DNA of 64,000 nucleotides from the NCBI RefSeq assembly GCF_002028455.1, contig NZ_MWUM01000004.1, positions 231,974-295,973 on the forward strand, in the 5' to 3' direction. Positions 24,914 through 36,822 of the stretch are shown piece after piece. This DNA comes from Zoogloea sp. LCSB751 (GTDB taxonomy: Bacteria; Pseudomonadota; Gammaproteobacteria; Burkholderiales; Rhodocyclaceae). Below the pieces are notes generated by a model. It did no database searches. It was not told the DNA's origin and was given only the letters and a program-made list of their open reading frames with translations. Made by a program: the position numbers and the translations under genes. Positions within the stretch are counted from its first letter, which is position 1; every line of letters starts with the position of its first letter.

Positions 24914-25855
24914 TCAGTCTTCCAGACTGACAAAACGTTGTGTTGGCGCAATCGACGCATGCTGCGCCATAAGCTCAGTCACCCAGTCGATGAAGACCCG
25001 CAGCTTGGCGCTGAGGTGCCGGTTCTGCGGGTAAACGATGTACAGCGGCATTGAACCGACGCGCCAATCGTCAAACAGCGGCACCAGTTCGCCGCGTGCC
25101 ACATGCGTCTCCACCATATAGTGCGGCAACCAAAGTACGCCCATTCCCGCAAGCCCAGCGGCGAGATAGGCGTTGCCGTCGTCGACCGCAATCGCGTAGC
25201 GGCCCTGCGCAGCAATGCTTTCACCTTCCCTTCGCATCGGCAACGGAGCGACCTTGCCGCTGTTCGCACCCAAAAAGCCCACGATACGGTGCGGCATGTG
25301 TTCCAGTTCCCGCGGATGCGAAGGCGTACCGGCGGACGCCAGATAGTCGGGTGAGGCATAGACGCCAAACCTGAGCTCGCCCACGCGACGTGCCATTAAC
25401 GAGGAATCGCCGAGTTCTCCTGCGCGTAGAACGCAATCCACGTTGTCGCCGATCACATCCACCATCCGGTCGCTCACGCCCATATCGATCTGAATTTCGG
25501 GATAGTGCGCATGGAATGCTGGCAATGCCGGCATCAAAACCACGCTCGCGAGCGGGCTCGGGACATCCACGCGCAGGCGTCCTTTCGGCGCTGACAGTGC
25601 ATTGGACAAGCCGGCATCGGCGTCTTCGAGATCGGCTAACAGGCTCACCACGCGTTCGTAGTAGGCCGCCCCTTCGGTTGTGACCCTGACCTGGCGCGTC
25701 GTGCGATTCAGAAGCTTGACGCGTAACCGTGCCTCCAATTGCTGCACCAACTGCGTCACGGTGGTTTTGCTCATGTGCAGTGTTTGTGCGGCCTTGGTAA
25801 AGCTGCCGGCTTCTACTACGCGCACAAATGCCTGAAGGGCATCAAAGCGATCCAT
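24914..25855 (-). CDS. LysR-family transcriptional regulator
   Basis: 313-residue LysR regulator. The N-terminal winged helix is MDRFDALQAFVRVVEAGSFT with LHMSKTTVTQLVQQLEARLR, and the rest is the periplasmic-binding-like effector domain. It belongs to the DmlR/AaeR-like subgroup by appearance. The ATG at 25855 starts the conserved domain; an open frame runs on to 26029 without support. It is divergent from the RidA gene, and a LysR-type box lies 25 bases from its start, so it probably controls RidA and itself. It points toward aor, but its sequence looks less GC-rich than the aor genes, so it is likely part of the adjacent island. Confidence 0.88.
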   Translation of the reverse strand: MDRFDALQAFVRVVEAGSFTKAAQTLHMSKTTVTQLVQQLEARLRVKLLNRTTRQVRVTTEGAAYYERVVSLLADLEDADAGLSNALSAPKGRLRVDVPSPLASVVLMPALPAFHAHYPEIQIDMGVSDRMVDVIGDNVDCVLRAGELGDSSLMARRVGELRFGVYASPDYLASAGTPSHPRELEHMPHRIVGFLGANSGKVAPLPMRREGESIAAQGRYAIAVDDGNAYLAAGLAGMGVLWLPHYMVETHVARGELVPLFDDWRVGSMPLYIVYPQNRHLSAKLRVFIDWVTELMAQHASIAPTQRFVSLED

Positions 25856-25879
25856 GGCGGCTCCTGAGACATCGGGGAT

Positions 25880-25898
25880 TGTTTGTCTTTTACAAACA
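25880..25898. promoter_or_regulatory. LysR-type operator between lysR and ridA
   Basis: TGTTTGT, 5 bases, ACAAACA is a perfect 7-base-arm inverted repeat that includes the LysR T-N11-A pattern (TTTGT...ACAAA). It sits 25 bases upstream of the lysR ATG in the divergent intergenic region, as expected for an autoregulatory site. Confidence 0.6.
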
Positions 25899-26083
25899 GT
25901 GATTGTACGACCTGCTTGTTTATCGCTCAGGACCTGGCCTCCTAGAATCATTCCATCACGCCATGCCCCCGAGCACCGGCAGAGAGGCCATGAAGTGAAA
26001 GACGATCGGATGCGGTTGTCGTGCAGCATCGAGCCTGCCCAGCCTTAAACCAGATCGAATGAATACATCGAATGAGGTGACCA

Positions 26084-26512
26084 ATGTCTGTCCGTGATGT
26101 TGTTTTTCCCGCTGGACGCCAGATGCTGTACGAAAAGAACCGCTACTCACCGGCGATCCGCTCCAATGGTTTCCTGTTCGTTTCTGGGCAGGTCGGCAGT
26201 CTGCCTGACGGTTCCCCAGAGCCTGATCTGGAGGCGCAGGTGAGGCTCGCGTTCGACAATCTGAACGCAATTCTGTCTGCCGCCGATTGCACTTTTCAGG
26301 ACGTGATCGACGTGACGGTATTCATTGTCGATCCCGCCTCACAGCTAGAGTCGATCTGGAAAGTGTTCTCAGATTACTGGGGCGACGCACCCTACCCGAC
26401 CTTGACGGGTATTGGTGTGACGTGGCTCTCCGGCTTCCAGTTCGAGATCAAGGTGATCGCAAAACTTCCCGACTCCGTCAAAGATCGTCCAACCCAACTG
26501 GCTATGAACTGA
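26084..26512 (+). CDS. RidA/YjgF-family protein
   Basis: 142-residue protein of the RidA (reactive intermediate deaminase) superfamily. Typical family blocks are YSPAIRSNGFLFVSGQVG near the N-terminus, VRLAFDNLNAILSAADCTFQ, and VIDVTVFIVD. The canonical catalytic-arginine strand of RidA itself (IEVEAIA-R) is altered here to FEIKVIAKL, so this belongs to a subfamily (Rid1-7 type) that may lack 2-aminoacrylate deaminase activity. It is divergent from the LysR gene. Immediately after its stop codon the DNA changes into an MFS gene remnant on the opposite strand. Confidence 0.87.
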   Translation: MSVRDVVFPAGRQMLYEKNRYSPAIRSNGFLFVSGQVGSLPDGSPEPDLEAQVRLAFDNLNAILSAADCTFQDVIDVTVFIVDPASQLESIWKVFSDYWGDAPYPTLTGIGVTWLSGFQFEIKVIAKLPDSVKDRPTQLAMN

Positions 26513-27111
26513 AGGTTCTCCGCAGCCAGCAGATTGAAATCGGCACGCTGCAAATGGGGACTACCTAGAAGTAACACAGTGAGGGCAACCCCCATGACGG
26601 AGCCGATTTGGCGTATCGCCTGATTGATGGCGCCGCCGACGGCATAATGGTCTGAAGGCAAGTGGCTGACAACAGCACCCGATAGCGAAGGCAACACCAT
26701 TCCTACGCCAATGCCACTGAACAGCATGCCCGGTAGCCAGTGCGTCAGATACGCGGGCTCGGTGCCAGGCACCAGTAAAAACCACAAGGCGCTGGCTGCG
26801 TAGATCAGGCACCCCCCGACCAGCAGCGGGCGGTGGCCACGCCGACTTGCCATTCGACCTGACAGAGCCGCCACGGGAACCACGAGCAATGGCCCGGGCG
26901 CCATCGCCAAGCCAGCCAGTGGCAGCGAGTAGTGCCAGATTGAATTCATGTAGAAAAAGAAAGCGAAGAACATCATCGAGAACGCGGTGCCAAAGCTCAA
27001 CGTTGCAAGATTGACGTAGCGGTATGTGGCGTTGCGAAACAACCCCAAATTCACGAGCGGCGTAGTTGCAACCCGAGCCCAGGCGAGGACCCAACCGTCT
27101 GGCTGTCCGAG
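26392..27111 (-). pseudogene. Remnant of a DHA2-type MFS drug exporter, truncated at both ends
   Basis: An open frame on the minus strand contains the C-terminal half of a drug:H+ antiporter of the 14-TMS (EmrB/QacA) type: TPLVNLGLFRNATYRYVN, RMASRRGHRPLLVGG, PSLSGAVVSHLPSDHYAVGG and QIGSVMGVALTVLLLG. The homologous region can be read upstream to a stop at 27112-27114, with no N-terminal half beyond it. At the other end similarity stops near 26520, just beyond the ridA stop codon, and the frame then runs through the antisense of ridA. The remaining GTG at 27054 could start a 220-residue product, but it would be a fragment. I regard it as a pseudogene. Confidence 0.75.
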
Positions 27112-27198
27112 TCAGTCATTTGGCTCTTCCGATCATTTTGTATGCCTGCCCCCCTCAGAACCAAGGTTTTGAATCACTGCTGGAAGGTCAAGATTGAT

Positions 27199-28005
27199 TC
27201 AGGCGAGCCCAAACGTTTTCCGGAGCCCCTTCTCAACCGGTGTGGCTGGCATGAAGCGACGCAACTTGGCCAGCAGAGAGGCCTCGCCTTTGGGCGTATG
27301 GCGCATCTTCCAGGCTCCCAACGCGGCGTCGACGATCGTGGCCGCGACTGCATCGGGCTCGGGCGCCTTTTGGACATTGTTTTGAATTGCCTGGGAGACG
27401 ACGCCGAGTTCCTTGTTGTAGTCGGGAATCCTCGAGACGGTCTGGGGCGCATTGAGATCCAGATTGGTCTTGGTAAAGGACGGTTCGACAAGCGCCACGC
27501 GGATGCCGAATTGGCGCACCTCATGATCCAGGGTCTCGGACAGCCCTTCAACGGCGTGCTTGGAGGCCGAATAGAGTGCCATGTACGGCGCGGGCAGAAA
27601 GCCCAACACCGAGCTGACGTTGACGATGCGGCCGGAGCGCTGCTCGCGCATGTGCGGCAGAACGGCCTTGATCATGCGCAACAGCCCGAAGAGGTTGGTG
27701 TCGAACAGCGTTTGGGCTTCGGCAATCGACGTTTCCTCCGTTGCGCCCAGCAGGGTCACGCCTGCGCTATTGACCAGCACGTCGATCCGCTTGGCATGAG
27801 TGATGATGGTCTGAATTCCGTGTTGAACCGATGCATCGTCGCGGATATCCATCTCAATGAGTACAACACCGGGAATGGGCATTGCTTTGCTGGTCTTGCG
27901 TACGGTACCGAATACTCGGCAACCACGTTTGGCAAACCTCTCCGCGGTGGCGCGTCCAATGCCGGACGACACACCCGTAACCAATACAACTTGAACATTC
28001 GACAT
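27199..28005 (-). CDS. Short-chain dehydrogenase/reductase (SDR)
   Basis: 268-residue classical SDR oxidoreductase. The NAD(P) motif is [17 protein letters not shown] at the N-terminus. LVNSAGV is the NNAG-type motif. The catalytic serine and YxxxK are visible in NVSSVLG and [13 protein letters not shown]. The arginine pair after the first strand (GTVRKTSK) suggests NADP preference. It lies 55 bases downstream of the RND efflux gene on the same strand and may belong to the operon. Substrate unknown. Confidence 0.88.
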   Translation of the reverse strand: MSNVQVVLVTGVSSGIGRATAERFAKRGCRVFGTVRKTSKAMPIPGVVLIEMDIRDDASVQHGIQTIITHAKRIDVLVNSAGVTLLGATEETSIAEAQTLFDTNLFGLLRMIKAVLPHMREQRSGRIVNVSSVLGFLPAPYMALYSASKHAVEGLSETLDHEVRQFGIRVALVEPSFTKTNLDLNAPQTVSRIPDYNKELGVVSQAIQNNVQKAPEPDAVAATIVDAALGAWKMRHTPKGEASLLAKLRRFMPATPVEKGLRKTFGLA

Positions 28006-28060
28006 GGCGATTCCTTTTCAGCAATAGAGGATTGAAAAGTGAGCCAGGGGCAACCGCCAA

Positions 28061-31125
<3,065 letters not shown>

Positions 31126-31129
<4 letters not shown>

Positions 31130-32241
31130 GGACGCGCTCCTTCAGTCGCAGTGGCGACGGCAAGACCCGCCACCCGAACCTGCTCGCCTTCGCGTAGCAG
31201 ATGCGCGCCGAGCGCAACGATTCGTTCTCCCCGCTTGATCTGACCCGCAACGTAGGCGCCGGTGTCGTCCATGCGCTGAACAGCGACCGGTCGCCAGGAC
31301 ACCTTTGCCGGCTCACCATTGATGGCCCACACCCCCGGCCCTTTGCCCGCGTCGAACAAGGCGCCAATCGGCACGTGCAGACTGTCGTGTCCTGAGGCAT
31401 CTCCATCCGGGATCTGGATTACGACCGTGGTGCCCAGCGGTGCGTTTGACAGTTCGCCATCCAGCACATACCGCGCCTCGAAGGTGCGCGTAAGTCGATC
31501 CGCCGAGTTGGAGAGCTGCCGGAGCCTGGCCGGAACGCGAACATCTTCCTTGCTGAAGAGGCTGGCTTGTCCGACCGAGCCAAGGGCAGGACGAAGCGTT
31601 TCTGGCAGCTGGATAACGGCCTCGCGCCGTCCGGCGTGGGCCAGGCGCACGACGACCTGTCCCGCATTGACGACCTGGCCCGGTTCGACCAGCGTTTCCA
31701 CGACCACCCCATCGCCGTCTGCGACCAATTCGGCATAGCGGCTCGCATTACGGGCGACGTCGGCCTGCGCCTCAGCGGCACTGAGCTGGGCTTTGGCGGC
31801 ATCTGCTGCGGCCTTGATCTGATCGTAGGCCGAAGAAGAGATGGCGCCGGTTCCGCGCAGGTCGCGGTAGCGCGCTTCATCTTCAGCGGTCTGTTGCGCC
31901 CGAGCCCGCGCGGCGGCGACGGCCTCCTGCTGTGCCTGCGCAGCAAGCTTGAGATCGACGGGATCGATGCGCATCAGGGGCTGGCCGCGCTTGACGGTTT
32001 GCCCTGCATCCACGAGCCGCTCCAGCACCTTACCGGAGACGCGAAATCCGAGGTCGCTTTGTACTCGAGCGGCTACGGTTCCCGTGAATGAACGTGATGC
32101 AGAAGTCGCCCCTTGAACGATTGCGGCACGCACCAAGGGCGCTTCGGTACGTGGATCGGCTGGCGTCGTTTCACCGCAAGCGACCAACGCAAACGGCAAT
32201 GCGCAAATGGCAGTAGTTGTAGCGATGCGACGCCGGAGCAT
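31126..32241 (-). CDS. RND efflux periplasmic adaptor (membrane fusion lipoprotein)
   Basis: 371-residue periplasmic adaptor. The signal ends in a lipobox (LPFALVACGE), so the mature N-terminus is probably lipid-anchored to the inner membrane. The lipoyl-like half (LVDAGQTVKRGQPLMRIDPVD), an alpha-helical hairpin rich in Ala/Gln, and the closing half VADGDGVVVETLVEPGQVVN are visible, followed by the beta-barrel. It connects the RND pump with the outer-membrane channel and is the first gene of the efflux operon, behind a promoter overlapped by a repressor site. Confidence 0.9.
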
Positions 32242-32273
32242 GAAAGTCCCCTTGTGAAATGATCAGGACTTTC

Positions 32274-32309
32274 ATTCTGGTACCAGTGACCAATTACGTC
32301 AACAGTCAC
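32274..32309 (-). promoter_or_regulatory. Efflux operon promoter with embedded TetR-type operator
   Basis: On the minus strand a -35 box TTGACG (32297-32302) is followed after 17 bases by CAGAAT (32274-32279). GTGAC and GTCAC half-sites (32286-32290 and 32305-32309), 14 bases apart, flank the -35 box. The second site at 32984-33015 has the same half-sites and the same 14-base spacing. A repressor here would block polymerase directly. Confidence 0.68.
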
Positions 32310-32324
32310 AAATCTAGCATGCGT

Positions 32325-32948
32325 TCATGGTGACAGACTGCGCAGCACCAGACTGGACAACTGGCCTGGTGCTTGGTCGGTGTAATTGAAGCTGTATTGC
32401 AGGAGCAGCGGATTAAGGTAGGGGCGCATGACCAGGTAAATCGCCATCGTCGTTTCGTCCAACGGTGTCTTGCGCTCGAAGTCTCCGTTCTGACGGCCCG
32501 CCAGCAAAATATCCTGGAGCAACTTCTGGATGCGTTCCTCGTAAGCGCGCGTGGCCTGCCATCGCTCGGTAGCGGCCGATGCAGCGATCTCGTAGAGCTT
32601 GCGATCCTGGAAGAACAGGCGAAGGCTGGCTTCGACGATTGCTTTGAACATCCGCCGTAGCTTCTCAGGTGGCTGATCTGCCTCGGCAATTGCTGCACTG
32701 ACCTCAGTCGCGATCTGACACAAACAGTTTGCGCAGATCATCTCGCCAATGGCTTGCTTGGATTCGAAGAACTTGTAGATGTATGCCTTGGAGAAACCGA
32801 TAGCCTTGGCGAGGTCCGAGACCGTCGTTTTCTCGTAACCATAGCGGCTGAAATGCTCCGTCGCCGCGGCAACAATCTGGTTTCGCACCTCGTGGTCGGC
32901 TGGCCCCCGGGTTGCAGCAGGATAAGTGGATGAGCTTGTTTTCTTCAT
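32325..32948 (-). CDS. TetR/AcrR-family repressor of the efflux system
   Basis: 207-residue repressor. The HTH near residues 40-70 reads YGYEKTTVSDLAKAIGFSKAYIYKFFESKQAIGEMI in shorter pieces, typical of TetR. The C-terminal half is the all-helical ligand-binding domain. It sits between the adaptor gene and the outer-membrane gene: downstream of one site of its likely operator and divergent from the second. The ATG at 32948 is preferred (MKKTSSS); an in-frame ATG at 33011 falls inside the palindrome. It probably responds to an efflux substrate. Confidence 0.9.
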   Translation of the reverse strand: MKKTSSSTYPAATRGPADHEVRNQIVAAATEHFSRYGYEKTTVSDLAKAIGFSKAYIYKFFESKQAIGEMICANCLCQIATEVSAAIAEADQPPEKLRRMFKAIVEASLRLFFQDRKLYEIAASAATERWQATRAYEERIQKLLQDILLAGRQNGDFERKTPLDETTMAIYLVMRPYLNPLLLQYSFNYTDQAPGQLSSLVLRSLSP

Positions 32949-32976
32949 AGCCTGAAGCTTACCCCGGTCGAAACCA

Positions 32977-33015
32977 TTGGACAATTTGTGACTATTTCGT
33001 ACCATAGTCACAAAT
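32977..33015 (+). promoter_or_regulatory. Divergent TetR/outer-membrane-gene promoter with 12-base-arm operator
   Basis: ATTTGTGACTAT, 8 bases, ATAGTCACAAAT (32984-32995 and 33004-33015) is a perfect inverted repeat. A plus-strand promoter TTGGAC (32977-32982), 17 bases, TACCAT (33000-33005) overlaps it. The ribosome-binding sequence GAGGA lies 9 bases before the outer-membrane gene's ATG at 33037. Both the repressor and the outer-membrane gene should be controlled from here. Confidence 0.72.
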
Positions 33016-33036
33016 ATCTTTCGAGGATGATTCCCT

Positions 33037-34461
33037 ATGTTGCCGAAACGTAGCTTCGCAGCACTCCTGGTTGCCGGCTTATCGACGGGCTGTGCCGTCG
33101 GCCCGGATTACGTTCGCCCTGGTGTGCCCTTGCTGGAGCGCTTCCAAGGACAGCACGCCGTAGAACACAGAGACGCAGCAGCCAATGCGGACCTTGCCGC
33201 CTGGTGGACGGACTTCGGCGATCCGCAACTGACCCGATTCGTGACGCTGGCGCTGGCGCAAAACCTCGATCTGGCGCAGGCAGCGGCGCGGGTCGCTCAA
33301 GCGCGCGCAGGGCTGGGTGCCGCTAACGCTGCGTTAGTACCGTCCGGCACCGTTAGCAGTCAGGCTTCCAGAGCCTATCAATCCGTCGAAACGCCGTTGG
33401 GACGGGTTTTGAACTCGGCCCCTGGTTTCGACCGCTATGGCACCGCTTACGAAGCCAATCTTGGTGCGAGCTGGGAACTGGATGTGTTCGGAGGGCTACG
33501 CCGCGGACAGGAAGCTGCGCTCGCCGAGTACCAGGCATCCGAAGCTGGAGCCGTTGCTACGCGCTTGGCAGTCGCAGCGCAAACCGCTGACATCTACATC
33601 AGCATACGTGGCCTGCAGACCCGCCTGGCGGTTGCCCGACAGCAAGTTCAGACACAGCAGGAACTGCTCTCGATGATCAACCGCCTCTATGAGAAAGGCC
33701 TGGCAGCTGAACTTCAAGTCAGGCAGGCTGAAGGAGCGCTGGCCCAGGTCCAGGCGTCGGTCCCTGCCCTTGAGACGGGCCTGGACGCGGCCACGAATGC
33801 GCTCGATGTCATGCTGGGTTCACCGCCTGGGACGCATCGAGGAGAACTGGCTGAAGCAGGCGTCATCCCGGTCGCACCGAGAATCACCGACACCGGATCG
33901 CCCAGCGAGTTACTCAAGCGGCGGCCTGATCTGATCGTGGCGGAGCGTCGCCTAGCCGCGACGAACGCCCGCATTGGTATCGCCATCGCTGAGTACTACC
34001 CCAAGGTCTCCCTGAGCGGACTGGTTGGCAGTGCAACGTCGATGTCCAGCAGCAATCTGTTCACGAGCGGCGCCAGTCAAGCCGCTGGTGTGCTCGGTCT
34101 GCGCTGGCGTCTGTTCGATTTCGGCCGCATCAATGCGCAGATCGAGCAGGCCAAGGGGCAGGAAGCCGAGATGTTGGCTGCGTATCGTCTGGCCGTGCTG
34201 CATGCCGCTGAGGACGTAGAAAACGCCTTTTCAGCTTTGGTTAAGCGGGAAGATCAGGCGACAGCACTTGCCAAAGGTGTGGACTCACTTGCCCGCGCAC
34301 GCGCGGCCTCCTTTGCAGCCTATAAGAAAGGGGTGGTCAGCCTGATTGAAGTCTTGCAGGCCGACGAAGTCCTGCTTCGAGCCTCCGATGCGCGAGTACA
34401 GGCGCAAACAGAATCTGCACGCGCAGCAGTCGCTGCATTCAAGGCACTTGGAGGAGGATGA
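33037..34461 (+). CDS. NodT-family RND outer-membrane channel lipoprotein (TolC-like)
   Basis: 474-residue outer-membrane efflux protein. The signal ends in the lipobox LSTGCAVGPDY, the N-terminal signature of NodT/OprM-type channels. Two OEP repeats (about residues 65-260 and 280-470) form the alpha-helical tunnel, with TDLAAWWTDFGDPQL at the start of the first and LIVAERRLAATNARIGIA at the start of the second. It completes the tripartite pump with the adaptor and RND genes on the other side of the tetR gene. It is the last gene of the A/T-richer segment. Confidence 0.9.
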   Translation: MLPKRSFAALLVAGLSTGCAVGPDYVRPGVPLLERFQGQHAVEHRDAAANADLAAWWTDFGDPQLTRFVTLALAQNLDLAQAAARVAQARAGLGAANAALVPSGTVSSQASRAYQSVETPLGRVLNSAPGFDRYGTAYEANLGASWELDVFGGLRRGQEAALAEYQASEAGAVATRLAVAAQTADIYISIRGLQTRLAVARQQVQTQQELLSMINRLYEKGLAAELQVRQAEGALAQVQASVPALETGLDAATNALDVMLGSPPGTHRGELAEAGVIPVAPRITDTGSPSELLKRRPDLIVAERRLAATNARIGIAIAEYYPKVSLSGLVGSATSMSSSNLFTSGASQAAGVLGLRWRLFDFGRINAQIEQAKGQEAEMLAAYRLAVLHAAEDVENAFSALVKREDQATALAKGVDSLARARAASFAAYKKGVVSLIEVLQADEVLLRASDARVQAQTESARAAVAAFKALGGG

Positions 34462-34576
34462 AAGCCCGGCGAATCTAGAGAGCTCGCAGCCAACTCAAAT
34501 GCCAGTGTCGGAGAGCGCCAGACTGGCCACCCGATGTGCTATTAATTCCGCTCCGCCCCCAAGCGAGAGACACACG

Positions 34577-35830
34577 ATGGACATGGATGCAGGCTGTAGC
34601 GGCGCCGACGGCCGCAAGTCGATCAGCGCCGCGGAGGCGCGGCGGATCATCCTCGGTCGCGTCCAGCCGCTGGCCGGCTGGGAGCGCGTGGCGATCCGCG
34701 CCGCCCTCGGGCGCATCCTTGCCGAGGACGTGGTGGCGCCGTGCAATGTGCCGGCCCACGACAATTCGGCGATGGACGGCTACGCGGTACGCGCCGACGA
34801 TCTGCAGGCCGATGGCGACGTGACGCTGCAGGTGGTCGGCACTGCGCTCGCCGGGCGTGGCTTTTCCGGCCTGGTCGGCCCCGGCCAGGCGGTGCGCATC
34901 ATGACCGGCGGGGTGATGCCCGCCGGCGCCGACACCATCGTCGTGCAGGAAGTGGCGCGCAGGGACGGAACAGCGATCGTCGTGCCGCCCGGCATCCGTC
35001 GCGGCCAGAACGTGCGGCGCGCCGGCGAGGATCTGGCCGTGGGTGCCGTCGCCCTCCCCCGCGGCAAGCTCGTCGGCCCAGCCGAGCTGGGGCTGGTGGC
35101 GTCCCTCGGGCTGGCCGAGGTCAGCGTCCATCGGCGCCTGCGGGTGGCCTTCTTCTCCACCGGCGACGAGCTGGCCAGCATCGGCCGGCCGCTGGCGCCA
35201 GGCGAAGTCTATGACTCCAACCGCTACACGCTGTATGGCGCCCTCGCCAAGCTGGGCTGCGACATCGTGGACATGGGCGTCGTCCCAGACCAGCCGGAGA
35301 CCCTCGAAACCGCCTTCCGCAACGCGGCTGCCTGTGCCGACGTGGTGCTCACCACTGGCGGCGTGTCGGTCGGCGAGGCGGACTTCATCCGCGCGCTGAT
35401 GCAGCGCCTTGGCGAGGTGAGCTTCTGGAAGATCGACATCAAGCCCGGCCGCCCGATGGCCTTCGGGCGCATCGGCGAGACCTGGATGTTCGGCCTGCCG
35501 GGCAACCCGGTGGCGGTGCTGGTCACCTACTACCAGTTCGTCGTCGATGCGCTGCTGAAGATCGCCGGCCTCGACCCGCTGCCCGAACGCCCGCTGACCC
35601 GGGTGATCTGCAGCGAGGCGATCCGCAAGCTGGCGAACCGCCGGGAATTCCTGCGCGGCCGCTTGTTCGAGGAAGCCGGCGAGTGGAAGGTCCGCCCAGC
35701 CGGCAAGCAGGGCTCGGGCATCCTGCGCTCCATGTCGGAGGCCAACTGCTTCATCGTGCTGGACGAGAACCAGGGCGACGTCGCGGCGGGCGACGCGGTC
35801 CACGTCCAGCTGTTCGACGGCCTCGTTTAG
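34577..35830 (+). CDS. moeA: Molybdopterin molybdenumtransferase MoeA
   Basis: 417-residue cofactor-synthesis enzyme that inserts molybdate (or tungstate) into adenylylated molybdopterin. Typical features are the N-terminal AAEARRIILGRVQPL block, DNSAMDGYAVRADD, the MTGGVMPAGADTIVVQE motif, STGDEL, and TTGGVSVGEADF with GLPGNPVAV at the C-terminal domain. The ATG at 34577 begins the family start, and the frame's earlier start lies inside the efflux gene. It may be a tungsten-dedicated copy, because the tungsten enzyme operon lies just across the island. It overlaps the opposite CapA gene by 4 bases. Confidence 0.9.
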   Translation: MDMDAGCSGADGRKSISAAEARRIILGRVQPLAGWERVAIRAALGRILAEDVVAPCNVPAHDNSAMDGYAVRADDLQADGDVTLQVVGTALAGRGFSGLVGPGQAVRIMTGGVMPAGADTIVVQEVARRDGTAIVVPPGIRRGQNVRRAGEDLAVGAVALPRGKLVGPAELGLVASLGLAEVSVHRRLRVAFFSTGDELASIGRPLAPGEVYDSNRYTLYGALAKLGCDIVDMGVVPDQPETLETAFRNAAACADVVLTTGGVSVGEADFIRALMQRLGEVSFWKIDIKPGRPMAFGRIGETWMFGLPGNPVAVLVTYYQFVVDALLKIAGLDPLPERPLTRVICSEAIRKLANRREFLRGRLFEEAGEWKVRPAGKQGSGILRSMSEANCFIVLDENQGDVAAGDAVHVQLFDGLV

Positions 35831-36822
35831 AGTTTTCCCGCCAGCTCTGCGCCGCCGCGGCACTGGCGCACGTGCCGGTCGCCCCGCGCACCGCAGGGCG
35901 TCAGCGCATCGGGCGCCAGCGTGGGCAGGCCTTCGCCGTCCATGTGCGCCTCCACGGTATGCCAGCGCCGCACGCCACGGCGGTCCACGCTGAACTGCAG
36001 CAACCAGCCGGTCTGGGCTTCCGGGAAATCGAAGCCGTCGAAGACAAAGTTGCCGAGGCTGTAGATGATCGGCCGCCCCTTGTAGATCTCGGCGCCCTGC
36101 GTGACATGCGGATGGCCGCCGACGACCGCAGATGCGCCGGCGTCGATCATCCGGCGCGCAAGCAGGCGTTGCCGCGCTCCGGGCACCGGCTCGTATTCCC
36201 AGCCCCAGTGCATGAAGGGGATCACCAGATCGGCACCGGCCCGCTTCGCGGCGCGGATGTCCGAGATCACCTCGCTGTCCTCGCTCCATGCGATGCCGGG
36301 CGTGGTGGCGCCGGCCTCGAAGGAGCGCGGCTTGAATTCGTTGTAGGCGAGGATCGCGATGCGCAGGCCCTTGGCCTTGATCCACAGCGGCCTGTGGGCC
36401 TCGGCGAGATTGCGGCCACCGCCGACCACGCCGATGCCCGCCGCCGCGACGTGCTCCATCGTCTCGACGAAGGCCGCCTTGCCGAAATCGCCGGCGTGGT
36501 TGTTGGCCACCGCCACGGCGTCGAAGCGCCCCTTCAGCACCTTCACGACGTCCGGCTCGGCGCGGAACACGTAGGGTTTGTTGGCGATCGGCGTGCCACT
36601 CTTTGCCACCGCGCACTCCAGGTTGCCAATGCGGTAGTCCGCGCCGGCCAGCAGCGGCGCCACCGCGGCGAGCGGATCGCGCCCCGCGGCGATGGCCTTG
36701 CCGGGGCCGTCGGCGAGCATGATGTCGCCGGCAAAAAGAATGCGCAGTTCTTCCGCCTGTACGCCCTGCGCCACACCGCACAGGCCCGCCAGCATGGCGG
36801 CGGATGCGAGCCACTTTTTCAT
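35827..36822 (-). CDS. CapA/PgsA-like metallophosphatase-fold protein, secreted
   Basis: 331-residue protein of the CapA (poly-gamma-glutamate synthesis) family, which has a calcineurin-like fold. A signal peptide ends near residue 23 (GVQAEELRIL). Metal-binding blocks are FAGDIMLADGPG, IGNLECAV, VANNHAGDFG, FMHWGWEYEP and VVGGHPHVTQG. No other capsule genes are nearby, so a role in poly-gamma-glutamate is not implied. The ATG at 36822 overlaps the preceding gene's stop (ATGA). Confidence 0.86.
   Translation of the reverse strand: MKKWLASAAMLAGLCGVAQGVQAEELRILFAGDIMLADGPGKAIAAGRDPLAAVAPLLAGADYRIGNLECAVAKSGTPIANKPYVFRAEPDVVKVLKGRFDAVAVANNHAGDFGKAAFVETMEHVAAAGIGVVGGGRNLAEAHRPLWIKAKGLRIAILAYNEFKPRSFEAGATTPGIAWSEDSEVISDIRAAKRAGADLVIPFMHWGWEYEPVPGARQRLLARRMIDAGASAVVGGHPHVTQGAEIYKGRPIIYSLGNFVFDGFDFPEAQTGWLLQFSVDRRGVRRWHTVEAHMDGEGLPTLAPDALTPCGARGDRHVRQCRGGAELAGKL

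Noticed and set aside
24914..24930. TCAGTCT-TCC-AGACTGA inverted repeat at the end of lysR as a terminator
   Set aside because: It lies within the last codons of lysR and has no T run on either side.
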